DNA of 43,721 nt from Halorubrum distributum JCM 10118 (GCF_000337335.1 NZ_AOJN01000048.1:60759-104479), one strand, 5' to 3'; numbered from the stretch's first letter, positions 33,395 through 41,892 are shown. Numbers and translations: made by a program. The notes: a model not told the origin generated them from the sequence alone.

Positions 33395-34183
33395 TTACTT
33401 CGGCGGCCGCAGCATGTAGTACCGCCGGTTGAGGTCGTACATGTACCCCTCGCGCATCGTTTTCAACACCGCGTAGGTGATGACGCCGCCCGCGACGGGG
33501 AGCATGAACACGAGCGAGAACAGCAGCTCGAGCGGGACCGGGAAGAAGTTCTGGATGGCTAGCACCGCCAGCGTGATCGCCAGGATGACGCCGGTTACGC
33601 CGAGCGCGGCCCACCCCGGCTCCTCGACGGGGCGCCGTGCGTTGCCCTTGTTGAGGAAGGGGACGAGCGTGATGACGCCGAAGATGGCGCCGTGGGCGAT
33701 GAGCCCGTACAGCTCGTTGGACACGACGATGTTACCGCCCAACACCGCGAGCTCGGGGTTGATCGGGCTGAGCTTCAGTAGGCCGAACGACCAGTAGAGG
33801 TACCAGTCGGGCAGGATGATCGCCGGCGTGGAGCCGGGGTTCGCCGGGTCGCCGAAGTGGGACGGCAGGATCGAGGCCACGAGCAGGATGACCCCCAGGA
33901 AGAACGAGGTGATCGCGAGGTTGCGGATCGTCTCGTGGGGCCACGTCGGGAAGCCGAGCACGTCGCGCTCGACGTACGTCGACTCCGTCCGCAGGTCCTC
34001 GTCCTCGCGGCGGGAGCGCTCGAAGTACTGGTAGGTGAGCTGCGCGAGCCCCTGGCTGCGCTCCTTCCGCTCGGACCAGGTCGGCGTCTCGTCGTCCGGC
34101 GGGACCGTCGCCGGCGGGCCGCCGTCGGTCCGCGCCTCGTCGTCGGTGCCTCCGTCCGTCATGGCTGTGGTGTCGTCGGTCAT
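33395..34183 (-). CDS. petD: Cytochrome b C-terminal/subunit IV-like protein
   Basis: The 262-residue protein corresponds to the C-terminal half of cytochrome b, as in subunit IV of b6f. The quinol-site PEWY motif is PDWY here (LPDWYLYWSFG, 125-128), with the expected LLKLSPINPELAVLGG after it. Four membrane helices are visible (about 89-108, 150-170, 186-206, 210-230). A long disordered acidic N-terminal part (about 1-45) is unusual. It partners cytochrome b and lies four bases after that gene's stop. The Pro-Asp-Trp-Tyr variant keeps an acidic residue in the quinol pocket. Confidence 0.88.
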   Translation of the reverse strand: MTDDTTAMTDGGTDDEARTDGGPPATVPPDDETPTWSERKERSQGLAQLTYQYFERSRREDEDLRTESTYVERDVLGFPTWPHETIRNLAITSFFLGVILLVASILPSHFGDPANPGSTPAIILPDWYLYWSFGLLKLSPINPELAVLGGNIVVSNELYGLIAHGAIFGVITLVPFLNKGNARRPVEEPGWAALGVTGVILAITLAVLAIQNFFPVPLELLFSLVFMLPVAGGVITYAVLKTMREGYMYDLNRRYYMLRPPK

Positions 34184-34187
34184 TGGA

Positions 34188-34997
34188 TTAGTGCGGCTCC
34201 GCGATGCCCTGCACCCAGACGATGCCGACGTGGATCGCGATGAGCGCGGTGACCACGAACGGCAACACGAACACGTGCAGGATGTACATTCTCACGAGCG
34301 TCGCCTGTCCGAGGGTGAAGCCGCCGAACAGCAGCTGGGCCGCCCACTCGCCCACGATGGGGGTCGCGAGGGCCAGCTCGACGCCGATCTGCGCCGCCCA
34401 GAAGGACAGCTGCTTCCACGGGAGCACGTACCCGGAGAAGCCGAACAGCAGCGTCAGGGCGATGAGCACGACGCCGAGGATCCAGTTGACCTCGCGCGGC
34501 TCCTTGTACGCGCCGGTGAAGTAGACGCGCAGCATGTGGAGGAACACCGCCGCCACCATGAACTGCGCCGCCCAGCGGTGGATCGACCGGAGCATGAAGC
34601 CGAACTGGACGTCTTTCATGATCATCACCATCGAGTCGTACGCGGCGGTTGGGTCGCCCTGCGCCGCCGCGCCCGCGGTCGACGGCGCGTAGTAGAACCC
34701 GAGCAGCGCGCCCGAGACCGCCGCGAGCAGATACGCGATGATGGAGAGGGACCCGAGCGAGTACAGCGGGTACCAGTACCAGAACTTGTTGTCGAGGTCG
34801 TACTGCTCGGTGTGGCTCTTCGGCATCTGGAGGTTCGCGCGGTAGTACATCGTCTCCAGCAGCTCGAGGTAGTCGACGATGCGGAGCCGCTTGTCCAGCC
34901 AGATGAGCGTGGTCAGGAACGCCGTCTCGATGGCCGTGAGGTCCTGACTCTTGAGCCACGCGTTGTGGTCCATGTCGTCTTGTTTTTTCAGACTCAT
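34188..34997 (-). CDS. petB: Cytochrome b (b6-like N-terminal subunit)
   Basis: The 269-residue membrane protein carries four haem-ligand histidines in two helices: H140 and H154 (SIHRWAAQF...FLHMLRV, 13 residues between) and H241 and H256 (LHVFVLPF...AIHVGIV, 14 between). The 14-residue spacing in the second helix is of the b6 kind. GYVLPWKQLSFW (189-200) is the conserved loop near the quinone site. It passes electrons across the membrane during quinol oxidation. It sits between the DUF7318-like and petD-like genes, all read in the same direction. Confidence 0.92.
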   Translation of the reverse strand: MSLKKQDDMDHNAWLKSQDLTAIETAFLTTLIWLDKRLRIVDYLELLETMYYRANLQMPKSHTEQYDLDNKFWYWYPLYSLGSLSIIAYLLAAVSGALLGFYYAPSTAGAAAQGDPTAAYDSMVMIMKDVQFGFMLRSIHRWAAQFMVAAVFLHMLRVYFTGAYKEPREVNWILGVVLIALTLLFGFSGYVLPWKQLSFWAAQIGVELALATPIVGEWAAQLLFGGFTLGQATLVRMYILHVFVLPFVVTALIAIHVGIVWVQGIAEPH

Positions 34998-35004
34998 TGT
35001 CGAA

Positions 35005-35394
35005 TCACTTCTTGTAGTACGGGTACACCGCGCGCTTCAGCGTCTCCGCGAGGCCGCCGGTGTCGATGCCTTTGCCCTCCTTGTCCTCTTCGCGGACGTA
35101 CAGATCCTCCCACTTGCGGCGGCGCTTTTTCACGATCATCACGTCCGGCAGGAACTCCTTCCGGTACAGGAGAAGGATGAACGCGAGATCAATAAAGATG
35201 AAGGCCAACAGCGCGCCGACGTACATGTTCCCCGCCTCCGTCGACGCCCACGCGGACATCAGTCCGTAGGTGAACAGGGCGACGAACACGACCTCGATGA
35301 CGGTGAGGAGGACGATCGCGATCGCGGCGGCGGTGCTCTCGCGGGCCGGCTCGTACCGGTGGATGTCACCGTACGAGGAGCCGCCGGAGCTCAT
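35005..35394 (-). CDS. Two-helix accessory protein (probably DUF7318)
   Basis: The 129-residue protein has two membrane helices (about 19-44 and 56-76) followed by a very basic stretch (KKRRRKWEDLYVREEDKEG) and a C-terminus ending AVYPYYKK. I recall the family as DUF7318. Its ATG overlaps the TGA of the halocyanin gene and its stop precedes petB by only seven bases, so it is a fixed partner in this operon. The basic region would face the cytoplasm and could bridge the complex. Confidence 0.78.
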   Translation of the reverse strand: MSSGGSSYGDIHRYEPARESTAAAIAIVLLTVIEVVFVALFTYGLMSAWASTEAGNMYVGALLAFIFIDLAFILLLYRKEFLPDVMIVKKRRRKWEDLYVREEDKEGKGIDTGGLAETLKRAVYPYYKK

Positions 35395-36038
35395 CTGGCA
35401 CCTCCGTGGCCCGTGTGGGCCGACTCGCCGTATTTGAGCATGTAGAACGTGAACACGAACGTCATCCCGATGCCGAGCATCGCGGAGATCCCGACCCAGT
35501 GAGCGTGGAGGGGGACGCCGACCTTGGCGATGTCCTCCGGCCACCCGGTGCTCGCGCCGCCGACCTCGACGGTGGCGACGTCCTCGCCGACGGCGATGCC
35601 GCCGTGCATGCCGACCGCGGTGTGGGGGACGCAGTGGTAGTGGGTGATGCCGGCGTCCTCGCTCGACGTCTCGTACTCGTAGGTGTACCCCTCCTCACCG
35701 ACGGGGTTCCCGCTGTCGAGGCTGGCCGGGCCGCCGTCGTCGACCGTCTGGACGTTGTGGTCGCCGCCGTTCCCGGTCCACTCCCAGACGATGGTCGTTC
35801 CCTCGTCGACCCACACGAGGGTCGGATCGAACGCGAGGCCGTCGCTGCCGGCGCCGACCGAGATGGTTACCTCGTCCTGGCCGCGGGCGTCGGTGTACGA
35901 CCCGACGTTGCCGTCGGCCGCCCCGCTCGGCCAGTCGGGCTGTACCTCCTGTGCAGCCACCGTTCCGGTCGCCCCGGCGGAGGCCGCGACGGCGGCGGTC
36001 GCGCCGCCGGCCGTCCGCACGAAGTCCCGCCTTTTCAT
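35391..36038 (-). CDS. Membrane-anchored halocyanin (Tat-exported blue-copper protein)
   Basis: The 215-residue protein starts with a Tat signal (KRRDFVRTAGG), followed by a type 1 copper domain with ligands H94 (GGDHNVQT), C136 and H139 (HYHCVPHT) and M144 (AVGMHGG). A C-terminal membrane helix (about 178-202) would anchor it outside the cell. Halocyanins are small electron carriers resembling plastocyanin. As the first gene of the cytochrome b operon it probably accepts electrons from, or is a subunit of, the complex. TATA-like GTTTAAGC (complement of 36063-36070) lies about 28 bp upstream. Confidence 0.9.
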   Translation of the reverse strand: MKRRDFVRTAGGATAAVAASAGATGTVAAQEVQPDWPSGAADGNVGSYTDARGQDEVTISVGAGSDGLAFDPTLVWVDEGTTIVWEWTGNGGDHNVQTVDDGGPASLDSGNPVGEEGYTYEYETSSEDAGITHYHCVPHTAVGMHGGIAVGEDVATVEVGGASTGWPEDIAKVGVPLHAHWVGISAMLGIGMTFVFTFYMLKYGESAHTGHGGAR

Positions 36039-36062
36039 ACACTCTCACTCGGGACGGGGTTC

Positions 36063-36119
36063 GCTTAAACCCACCGACTGAAACCGCCGACGTGGAGGAG
36101 GTCTCGGGGGCTGAAACCG
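36063..36119 (-). promoter_or_regulatory. Promoter of the halocyanin-cytochrome b operon
   Basis: GTTTAAGC (complement of 36063-36070) is about 28 bp before the ATG. CTGAAACCG occurs twice on the plus strand, at 36078-36086 and 36111-36119, 33 bp apart and directly upstream of the box (in transcription direction), a good place for activator binding. Which regulator would bind is unknown. Confidence 0.5.
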
Positions 36120-36133
36120 TCGAAATCGTCGGA

Positions 36134-37015
36134 TTAATTCTCTCGGTCGCGCTCCGTTGCGTCGGCGTCCTCGTCGGTCACGACGCCGTCTTCGACGGGG
36201 ACGAACCCGGGCCGCTCCTTCGCCTCGCGGAGCGCGCGCAGTCGGTCCCGGTACTCCTCCGAGCGGAACCGGTCCGAGAGCCGCGCGTTCGCCACCATCG
36301 CGAAGAGGAAGAGACCGATCAAGAGGAAGACGGCGCCCATCGCCGGCGCGACGATCGTCCCGAGGTCGGCCACGGCGCTCGCGACGAGGAGCGCCGCGCC
36401 GGCGAGCACCTGGACCGCGGCGACGGCCTGCACCACGAGGTTGCCGAACTCGCCGGAGCCCTCCGGGACGCTGTCCGGGTGCGGGAGCGACCAGTCCTCG
36501 GGCGGTTCGGGCACCTCGTACGACTCCATCGCCGCGAGCGCGACGACCGGCTCGATGTCTCGAAGCACCGTCCCCTCGCCGCGTACCTCGCCCGTGGGAC
36601 GGATGATCGCGTATCCCTCGTCGGAGTAGACGAGGATGCGCTCCTCGCCGTCCTCGCGGACGCGCTCCAAGACGCCGAACACGTCGCGGGTCGCGATCCG
36701 GGACTTCAGCTCGGCGTCGACGCGGTCGAGGAGCCGGTCGCCGGTGATCCACGTGTCCGGGTCGAACGCGGCGTCCCACTCCTCTGCGCTCATCTGCGCC
36801 ATGTCGGAGGGCCCGAAGTCGTCGAAGTCGTACTCCGACTCGACGCGCTCGCGGAGGGCCTCGATGTCGGTCTCGTCCGCTCGCGTCCCGTCGGCGTCGG
36901 GCGCTCCGGGCTCGCCGTCGTCGGGTGCCGTGCGGTCGTCCGAACCGTCGGCCGCCGGATCGGGCGACTCCTCCGGCGGCGACTCCGACTCCGACCGCGT
37001 CGAGGTGTCCTCCAT
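36134..37015 (-). CDS. Haloarchaeal protein with two membrane helices (probably DUF7319)
   Basis: The 293-residue protein has a long disordered acidic N-terminus (about 1-50), a middle soluble domain with YDFDDFGPSDMAQMSAEEW and RILVYSDEGYAIIRP, then two membrane helices (about 190-216 and 221-245) and a charged C-terminal tail. I recall the family as DUF7319. It lies just upstream of the halocyanin gene in the same direction, but the 95-bp gap contains the operon promoter. It is a likely accessory or assembly factor. ATG at 37015 is chosen over the GTG just before it. Confidence 0.76.
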   Translation of the reverse strand: MEDTSTRSESESPPEESPDPAADGSDDRTAPDDGEPGAPDADGTRADETDIEALRERVESEYDFDDFGPSDMAQMSAEEWDAAFDPDTWITGDRLLDRVDAELKSRIATRDVFGVLERVREDGEERILVYSDEGYAIIRPTGEVRGEGTVLRDIEPVVALAAMESYEVPEPPEDWSLPHPDSVPEGSGEFGNLVVQAVAAVQVLAGAALLVASAVADLGTIVAPAMGAVFLLIGLFLFAMVANARLSDRFRSEEYRDRLRALREAKERPGFVPVEDGVVTDEDADATERDREN

Positions 37016-37124
37016 CACCTCGGCGCTACGTGCTCCTGACGCTAACTGTTTTCGTCCGCGCCCGGCCGCCGGGGGCCCGGGACCGCACGTCCGGAGACGG
37101 CGTCGCCGGACGCGGATCGCGGGG

Positions 37125-37130
37125 CTTTAC
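37125..37130 (+). promoter_or_regulatory. TATA-like box of the DUF7321-like gene
   Basis: CTTTAC lies about 27 bp before the ATG at 37155. It is in the 139-bp divergent region shared with the DUF7319-like gene, whose own weak GTTAGC element is near 37041-37046. Confidence 0.5.
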
Positions 37131-37154
37131 GCGCCGGAGCACGTAGCCGCTCGC

Positions 37155-37637
37155 ATGGTCGACGAGTCGGTCATCGCGGCGCTCGCCGGGGTGTCCGTGA
37201 CGACGAGCCTCCCCTTCCTCCTGTACGGCGCCTGGATCATGATCGACGCGGAGACGGTGTCGTGGAACGTGCTGATGCGGCACCTGCGGTACATCGTCGC
37301 GGGACTGGTGCTCACGACCGTCCCCATCGTCGGGTGGATGATCCCGCGCGTCCTCGATCAGCTGACCGGGATGGCCATCGTCCACGCCTTCTTCGGCATC
37401 CAGGCGTACGCCCTCCTGGCGTTCGCGCTCACCGGGATCGTGCGGATCTTCCAGGCGAAGCGGAACGCGGACGCCTACGAGGACCGCGACGTCGACATCG
37501 ACGAGATCCACGAGGACATGGGCCACTGGCGGAAGCGGCTCCGCGCCGGCGTCGCCGGCTTCATGCTCCTGTGGCTGTGCGCGTGGGTGACCGGGCTCTA
37601 CCGGCTGTACACGCTCCACCTCGCGTCGATGATCTGA
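37155..37637 (+). CDS. Four-helix membrane protein (probably DUF7321)
   Basis: The 160-residue protein has four membrane helices with histidines near their ends (MRHLRYIVAG, AIVHAFFGIQAY, GHWRKRLRAG, TLHLASM). This pattern resembles small b-type cytochrome or copper-transport-like membrane proteins, but the haem binding is only a guess. I recall DUF7321 for this family. It is divergent from the DUF7319-like gene and belongs to the respiratory neighbourhood. Confidence 0.76.
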   Translation: MVDESVIAALAGVSVTTSLPFLLYGAWIMIDAETVSWNVLMRHLRYIVAGLVLTTVPIVGWMIPRVLDQLTGMAIVHAFFGIQAYALLAFALTGIVRIFQAKRNADAYEDRDVDIDEIHEDMGHWRKRLRAGVAGFMLLWLCAWVTGLYRLYTLHLASMI

Positions 37638-37732
37638 CCGCGGCGCCCCGGCGAACGGTCCGTTTGTCGCGCGTCGAAACCCGTCTCCCCGACCGACAGG
37701 TTCAATCTTGGTTTGCTCGTAACAGGGGTATC

Positions 37733-38353
37733 GTGGCAGTCACCTTCGACCTCTTCGGGACCCTCGTCGACGTCGAGTACCCGTCCGACCCGGCGGAAGC
37801 GGTCGCGCGCGAACTGGAGTCCCGCGGCGTGACGGTCCCCGACGACTGGCACGTCGCGTACGGGGAGCAGCACGTCGAGGCGCCGGCCGGCGCGGAGGTC
37901 CCCCTCCCCGCGCACGTCGCCCGCGCGCTCGACTCCCGCGGCGTCGACGCGGAGCAGAACGTCGCCAGACACGCCGTGATCGCGGCGTTCGACCCGGACG
38001 TGACCCGGCGCGACGGCGCGATCGACGCGGTCCGGGGCGCCGGTGAGCGCGGGCCGGTCGGGCTGCTCTCGAACTGCGCCGTCCCGGAACTCGTCCCGCG
38101 GACGCTGATCCGCGCCGGGCTCCGCGGCGAGTTCGACGCGGTCACGACGAGCGTCGGCTGCGGCTGGCGCAAACCCCACCCCTCCGCGTTCGAGGCCGCG
38201 GCGGAGGCGCTGGACACATCGACGACCGCGCTCGTCCACGTCGGCGACGACGCGGAGACCGACGGGGGGATCGTCGCCGCCGGCGGCCGCTTCGTCGACG
38301 TGACGGAGACGCCGCTGTCCGAGGTCGTCGGCGAACTCGAAGCGGAGCCGTAG
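37733..38353 (+). CDS. HAD-superfamily hydrolase
   Basis: The 206-residue protein begins VAVTFDLFGTLVD with the nucleophile Asp in motif I, has LLSNC as motif II, WRKPHPSAF with Lys as motif III and HVGDDAETDGG as motif IV. It is a cap-containing phosphatase or dehalogenase of the haloarchaeal type; the substrate is unknown. I choose the GTG start because no ATG precedes the nucleophile motif closely, and TTCAATC (37701-37707) is about 27 bp upstream, fitting a leaderless GTG. Confidence 0.85.
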   Translation: MAVTFDLFGTLVDVEYPSDPAEAVARELESRGVTVPDDWHVAYGEQHVEAPAGAEVPLPAHVARALDSRGVDAEQNVARHAVIAAFDPDVTRRDGAIDAVRGAGERGPVGLLSNCAVPELVPRTLIRAGLRGEFDAVTTSVGCGWRKPHPSAFEAAAEALDTSTTALVHVGDDAETDGGIVAAGGRFVDVTETPLSEVVGELEAEP

Positions 38354-38387
38354 GCGGTTCGACGGAGGCAGGGCGGCTGCGGGCGAG

Positions 38388-39257
38388 CTACTCGAACTCG
38401 CGGTCCGCCAGCCGTGCCCGCCACGCCTCGCCCACCCGACCCTCCGAGACCAGCTTCTCGACGTGCGCCGCGACCGTCGCCAGCGCGAGGTCCCGCACGC
38501 CGGAGAGGTCCTTCTCGTAGGCGCCGTCGACGACCGCGTCGAGGTCCGCGGCGCCGCCATCGATCGCGGCGATCACGTCGCGCTCGCGGGCCAGTCTGTG
38601 GTCGATCAGTCGGTCGCACGTCGCCTCGGGATCGTCGATCGCCGGTCCGTGACCCGGGAGGAGTCGGTCGTAGCCGGCGTCGCGCACCCGTTCGAGGCTT
38701 TCGAGGTACGCAGACAGGTCCCCCTCGGGCGCGGCGACTGCGACGCTCCCCTCGGCGACGGCGAGGTCGCCGCAGCACAGCACGGAGCGGGCTTCACCCG
38801 TCGGGTCTCCGGCCGCGAACGCGACGTGGTCGGGCGCGTGCCCCGGCGCGTCGACGACGCGGACTCCGGTGTCGGCCACCGTCTCGCCCGGCGCGACCGT
38901 CTCGTCGGGGTCGACGCCGGCCGCCGCGGCGAACCGGTCGGCGTGCCCCTCGCGGGCGACGACGGTCGCGTCGGTCAGGGCGGCGTACTCCCCGACCGCG
39001 CCCACGTGGTCCGGGTGGGCGTGGGTGACCGCGATCGCCTCGACCGACGGGGCGGCCGCGTCGGCCGACCCCCGCTCCGCGAACGCGGCGTCGAGCGCGT
39101 CGGTCCGCGCCGCCGGGTCGACGAGGAGCCCGTCGAGCAGGTACGCGTTCGTGGTCTCACCGGGGGCGCGCGTGTCGACGGGGACCTCGACGCGGGTGAC
39201 CGCGGGGTCGTCGCCTGACTTCGGACCATCGCCCGACTTCGGACCGTCGCCCGACAT
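38388..39257 (-). CDS. Metallo-beta-lactamase-fold hydrolase
   Basis: The 289-residue protein has the zinc motif THAHPDH (H79, H81, D83, H84), a later DAPGHAPDHVAF His and LLPGHGPAI. It resembles the glyoxalase II/LACTB2 group with a C-terminal winged-helix part (about 215-285). The N-terminus is a short repeat of SGDGPK (three copies, 18-bp units). It starts three bases after the radical SAM gene's stop, so the two are co-transcribed. Possible substrates are thioesters or nucleic acids. Confidence 0.85.
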   Translation of the reverse strand: MSGDGPKSGDGPKSGDDPAVTRVEVPVDTRAPGETTNAYLLDGLLVDPAARTDALDAAFAERGSADAAAPSVEAIAVTHAHPDHVGAVGEYAALTDATVVAREGHADRFAAAAGVDPDETVAPGETVADTGVRVVDAPGHAPDHVAFAAGDPTGEARSVLCCGDLAVAEGSVAVAAPEGDLSAYLESLERVRDAGYDRLLPGHGPAIDDPEATCDRLIDHRLARERDVIAAIDGGAADLDAVVDGAYEKDLSGVRDLALATVAAHVEKLVSEGRVGEAWRARLADREFE

Positions 39258-39260
39258 CGC

Positions 39261-41114
39261 TCAGTCTCCGCGCCCGAGCGACGAACGCGCGGCCGGGCCC
39301 GGGCCGGAGCCGGGGCGCTCGCGGCCGGGGATCGGCACGTCGGTGTCGCCGGCGACCGCGTACGCCGCGAGGTCGGCCACGCCGTCGTCGACCGCCTCGA
39401 CCGACTCGTAGGGCCGCCCGACCACGATGTCGCCGGCTCGGCTCCGGTTGATCCCCGGGATCGCGGTCAGCTCGTCCATCGAGGCCGCGTTGACGTCGAG
39501 CGGGTACGGGACGCCCGTCACGGAGCGGTACCCGTGGTCGGTGATCGCCACGTCGATGGTCGTACCGAGTTCGCGCTCGCCCGGAACCGCCACGAGGAGC
39601 GCGTAGGTGCCCAGCTGGCGCCCGAACGTCTTGCCGTCCTGGTGGTACTCGAGGTGGAGGTCGGGCAGGACGGTCCCCGGCGGGACGACGCGGTCGAGCA
39701 TCGGGTTGTCGACGGTCTCGCGCACCTCGCGCTTGTACGCCTGGAACTGGTCTTTGTGCTCCTGTGCGACGTCCGCGCCCGTCTCCGCCATCTCCGTGCC
39801 CGCGAACGCCATCACCTGCCGGATGTTGATCCGGCGGAGCATCAGCCCCTCGTCGTACACCGTCCGGAGGAACTCCTTGTTGTGCTCGTACGTCTCCGGG
39901 CGCTCGCCCGCGAGCCCGTGGACGAGGTTGATCCCGGGGAGCAGCTTCGGCAGCCGCGGCGAGGCGTCCGGCCCGGTCGAGGGGCCGGTGACGCGCGTCG
40001 GGTCGCCGGGCGTCGTCTCCGGCGCGTCGCCCGGCCGCCAGCCGCCCTCCTCGTTGACGACGCGGACGGCCTCCAGGCACTCCTCGGCGGTGACGAGCAG
40101 GTTGTTCTGCTCCTGAACCACGGGGTCGGCCGATTCGAGGCCGAAGGCGGCCGTGTCGCCGGGCGTGTTGTGCTCGGCGATGACGCGGATCGCCTCGCGG
40201 GAGGCCTCGGGGTAGTCCGTGATCGTCACGGGGTTCATGTTGTCGAGGTGAAGCGTCCGGAGGTCGGGCGCGACCTCGCGGATCCCGCCGTACAGCTCCC
40301 GCAGGGCGTCGGGGTTCGGCGCCTCGCCGTCGCCGCCGAACGCGAGGATGTCGGCCTGCCGCCCGAGCCGGAAGTGTCTGACTCCCCGGTTCGAGAGCGC
40401 GTCGACCTCGCTGACGACGGAGCCGGGAGTCCGGAACGCCGGGTCGCCGTACAGCGGCTCCGTACAGAACGAACAGCGGTACGCGCACCCGCGGGAGGTC
40501 TCCATCTCGCAGATGAGGTAGTCGGGGTGGTTCGGGTGCTGCTCGACGACGAACGCCCCCTGCCGGGCCCAGCGGTCGACCTCCTCGTTCGTCCGCATCC
40601 GGTTGCCGTACCCCTCAAGCCCCTCGCGGACGAGGTCGTGGGCCGCGGCCTCGACGTCGCCCATCGCGACGAAGTCGTAGTCGAGGTCGTCGCGCTGCGT
40701 CTCCTGTGCGCCCGCGTTCTCCTCGCCGACCCCGAACCGAACCGGGCCGCCGAGCAGGGTCACGCCGTCGGCCGTCCAGCCGAGTTCGCGCACCTCGTCC
40801 GGCTCGGCGGGGGTACCGCCGACGTACTTCCCGGGCACCGTCATCCCGCCGACGTACACCATGAGGTCCGCGTCAGCCACGTCGGCGTGTTTGCTCCGGT
40901 CGTCGCGGAGCTCGTCGATGGTGTGATACGTGATCTGTGACTCCGGGACGCCCGCGTCGACGAGCGCGCCGGCCGTGTACCGGGGGTACGTCGAGAGGTA
41001 CGGCGGGACGCCGAAGTGTGCCGGCTCGTCGACGTACCCGTCGACGATGGTGACGGCGAGGTCGTTCGGGTCGGCCGGGAGCGACCCCCGGGCCGACGCG
41101 GGCGAATCGGTCAT
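39261..41114 (-). CDS. Radical SAM protein with C-terminal helix-hairpin-helix
   Basis: The 617-residue protein has an N-terminal B12-binding-like domain (about 18-160), the radical SAM motif C210-x3-C214-x2-C217 (SRGCAYRCSFC), and a helix-hairpin-helix near residues 543-575 (NAASMDELTAIPGINRSRAG) that usually binds nucleic acid. An Arg/Pro/Asp-rich insert at about 355-385 interrupts the barrel. A methylthiotransferase-like or RNA-modifying role is conceivable. It forms a unit with the MBL-fold hydrolase downstream. GCTTTTCC about 30 bp upstream supports the start. Confidence 0.85.
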   Translation of the reverse strand: MTDSPASARGSLPADPNDLAVTIVDGYVDEPAHFGVPPYLSTYPRYTAGALVDAGVPESQITYHTIDELRDDRSKHADVADADLMVYVGGMTVPGKYVGGTPAEPDEVRELGWTADGVTLLGGPVRFGVGEENAGAQETQRDDLDYDFVAMGDVEAAAHDLVREGLEGYGNRMRTNEEVDRWARQGAFVVEQHPNHPDYLICEMETSRGCAYRCSFCTEPLYGDPAFRTPGSVVSEVDALSNRGVRHFRLGRQADILAFGGDGEAPNPDALRELYGGIREVAPDLRTLHLDNMNPVTITDYPEASREAIRVIAEHNTPGDTAAFGLESADPVVQEQNNLLVTAEECLEAVRVVNEEGGWRPGDAPETTPGDPTRVTGPSTGPDASPRLPKLLPGINLVHGLAGERPETYEHNKEFLRTVYDEGLMLRRINIRQVMAFAGTEMAETGADVAQEHKDQFQAYKREVRETVDNPMLDRVVPPGTVLPDLHLEYHQDGKTFGRQLGTYALLVAVPGERELGTTIDVAITDHGYRSVTGVPYPLDVNAASMDELTAIPGINRSRAGDIVVGRPYESVEAVDDGVADLAAYAVAGDTDVPIPGRERPGSGPGPAARSSLGRGD

Positions 41115-41233
41115 GTTACCGTCCGTAGTCGGCCGAGAGGGGAAAAGCGTGCGGAAGGTCCGCCGGGGGCGGAGCGGACCGACCGAACTCCCCGGCCCAA
41201 TCGCTTATCCCGGAGCGCTCGAAACCGCGACTC

Positions 41234-41629
41234 GTGTCCTCCAATACGCCCGCTCGCCGGCAGCGGCTCGGACAGTACCTCGCTGTCGCCCTCGTCTGCG
41301 CCTTCGGCGCGGCGCAGTTCTACGGCGCCGACCCGCGCCCGTGGGGGGCCGCGACCGGGTGGACGGTCGTCACCGCTTTACTCGTCGGCCCGCTCGCGTG
41401 GCTGGCGCGGGACCGGCTCCCGCCGGACCGGTACGAGACGCTCGCCTACGTCGCCGCGGGGGCCGCGATGCTCGCCGCGATCGTCTGGCTCGGCGTCTCG
41501 CTCGCGTTCGCGCCGCGCCTGTTCCCGTACGGCCCGGGGTTCGCCGCCGGCGTGGCGTCCGGGACGCTCCTCGTGCTGCTCGCGGAGCGAACCGTCGTTC
41601 CGGAGCGCATGCGCGACGCGGGGCTCTGA
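41234..41629 (+). CDS. Small membrane protein, unknown function
   Basis: The 131-residue protein has about four hydrophobic segments, starting from a basic N-terminus (SSNTPARRQRLGQY). I do not recognise its family. I choose the GTG start because a TATA-like CTTATC (41204-41209) lies about 27 bp upstream and no ATG precedes the first helix. It stands alone between the radical SAM gene (divergent) and the small zinc-ribbon gene. Confidence 0.62.
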   Translation: MSSNTPARRQRLGQYLAVALVCAFGAAQFYGADPRPWGAATGWTVVTALLVGPLAWLARDRLPPDRYETLAYVAAGAAMLAAIVWLGVSLAFAPRLFPYGPGFAAGVASGTLLVLLAERTVVPERMRDAGL

Positions 41630-41699
41630 CCGGGCTGCCGCGCGGCGTTCCGATCGCCGCGCGGCCCGTTTCGCGTCCGCGGGTCACCGCCGCCACGCC

Positions 41700-41706
41700 G
41701 TTTAAG
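41700..41706 (+). promoter_or_regulatory. TATA-like box of the small zinc-ribbon gene
   Basis: GTTTAAG lies about 29 bp before the ATG at 41733. It gives confidence that the 51-codon gene is expressed as a leaderless mRNA. Confidence 0.55.
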
Positions 41707-41732
41707 CCCTCGCCGACACAATACGTCGATAT

Positions 41733-41888
41733 ATGCCATCGACGATGGAGGTCAAGTGCGCCAGCGACGACTGCGAGCTCGACATGTTCGAGAACCACTA
41801 CACGTACGACGTGCCCGACGACCACGCGGTCGAGGACCTCTCGTGTCCGTACTGTGGGGGGAGCGATCTCGTCGAAATCGAGGTGTGA
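41733..41888 (+). CDS. 51-residue zinc-ribbon protein (possibly DUF7559)
   Basis: The product has KCASDDCELDMF and SCPYCGGSDL, giving Cys pairs C9/C14 and C38/C41, enough for one zinc site. The spacing and the Asp-rich loop (YDVPDDHAVEDLS) suit a haloarchaeal zinc ribbon; I recall DUF7559 for this family, without certainty. It is upstream of the Hsp20 gene with only four bases between them, so the two are probably translated from one mRNA. It may bind nucleic acid or a protein partner. Small zinc proteins like this are easily missed in annotation. Confidence 0.78.
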   Translation: MPSTMEVKCASDDCELDMFENHYTYDVPDDHAVEDLSCPYCGGSDLVEIEV

Positions 41889-41892
41889 GCCC

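Noticed and set aside
35005..35394. Rieske iron-sulfur subunit
   Set aside because: The protein in this position has no cysteine-histidine cluster motifs; it is a two-helix basic protein.
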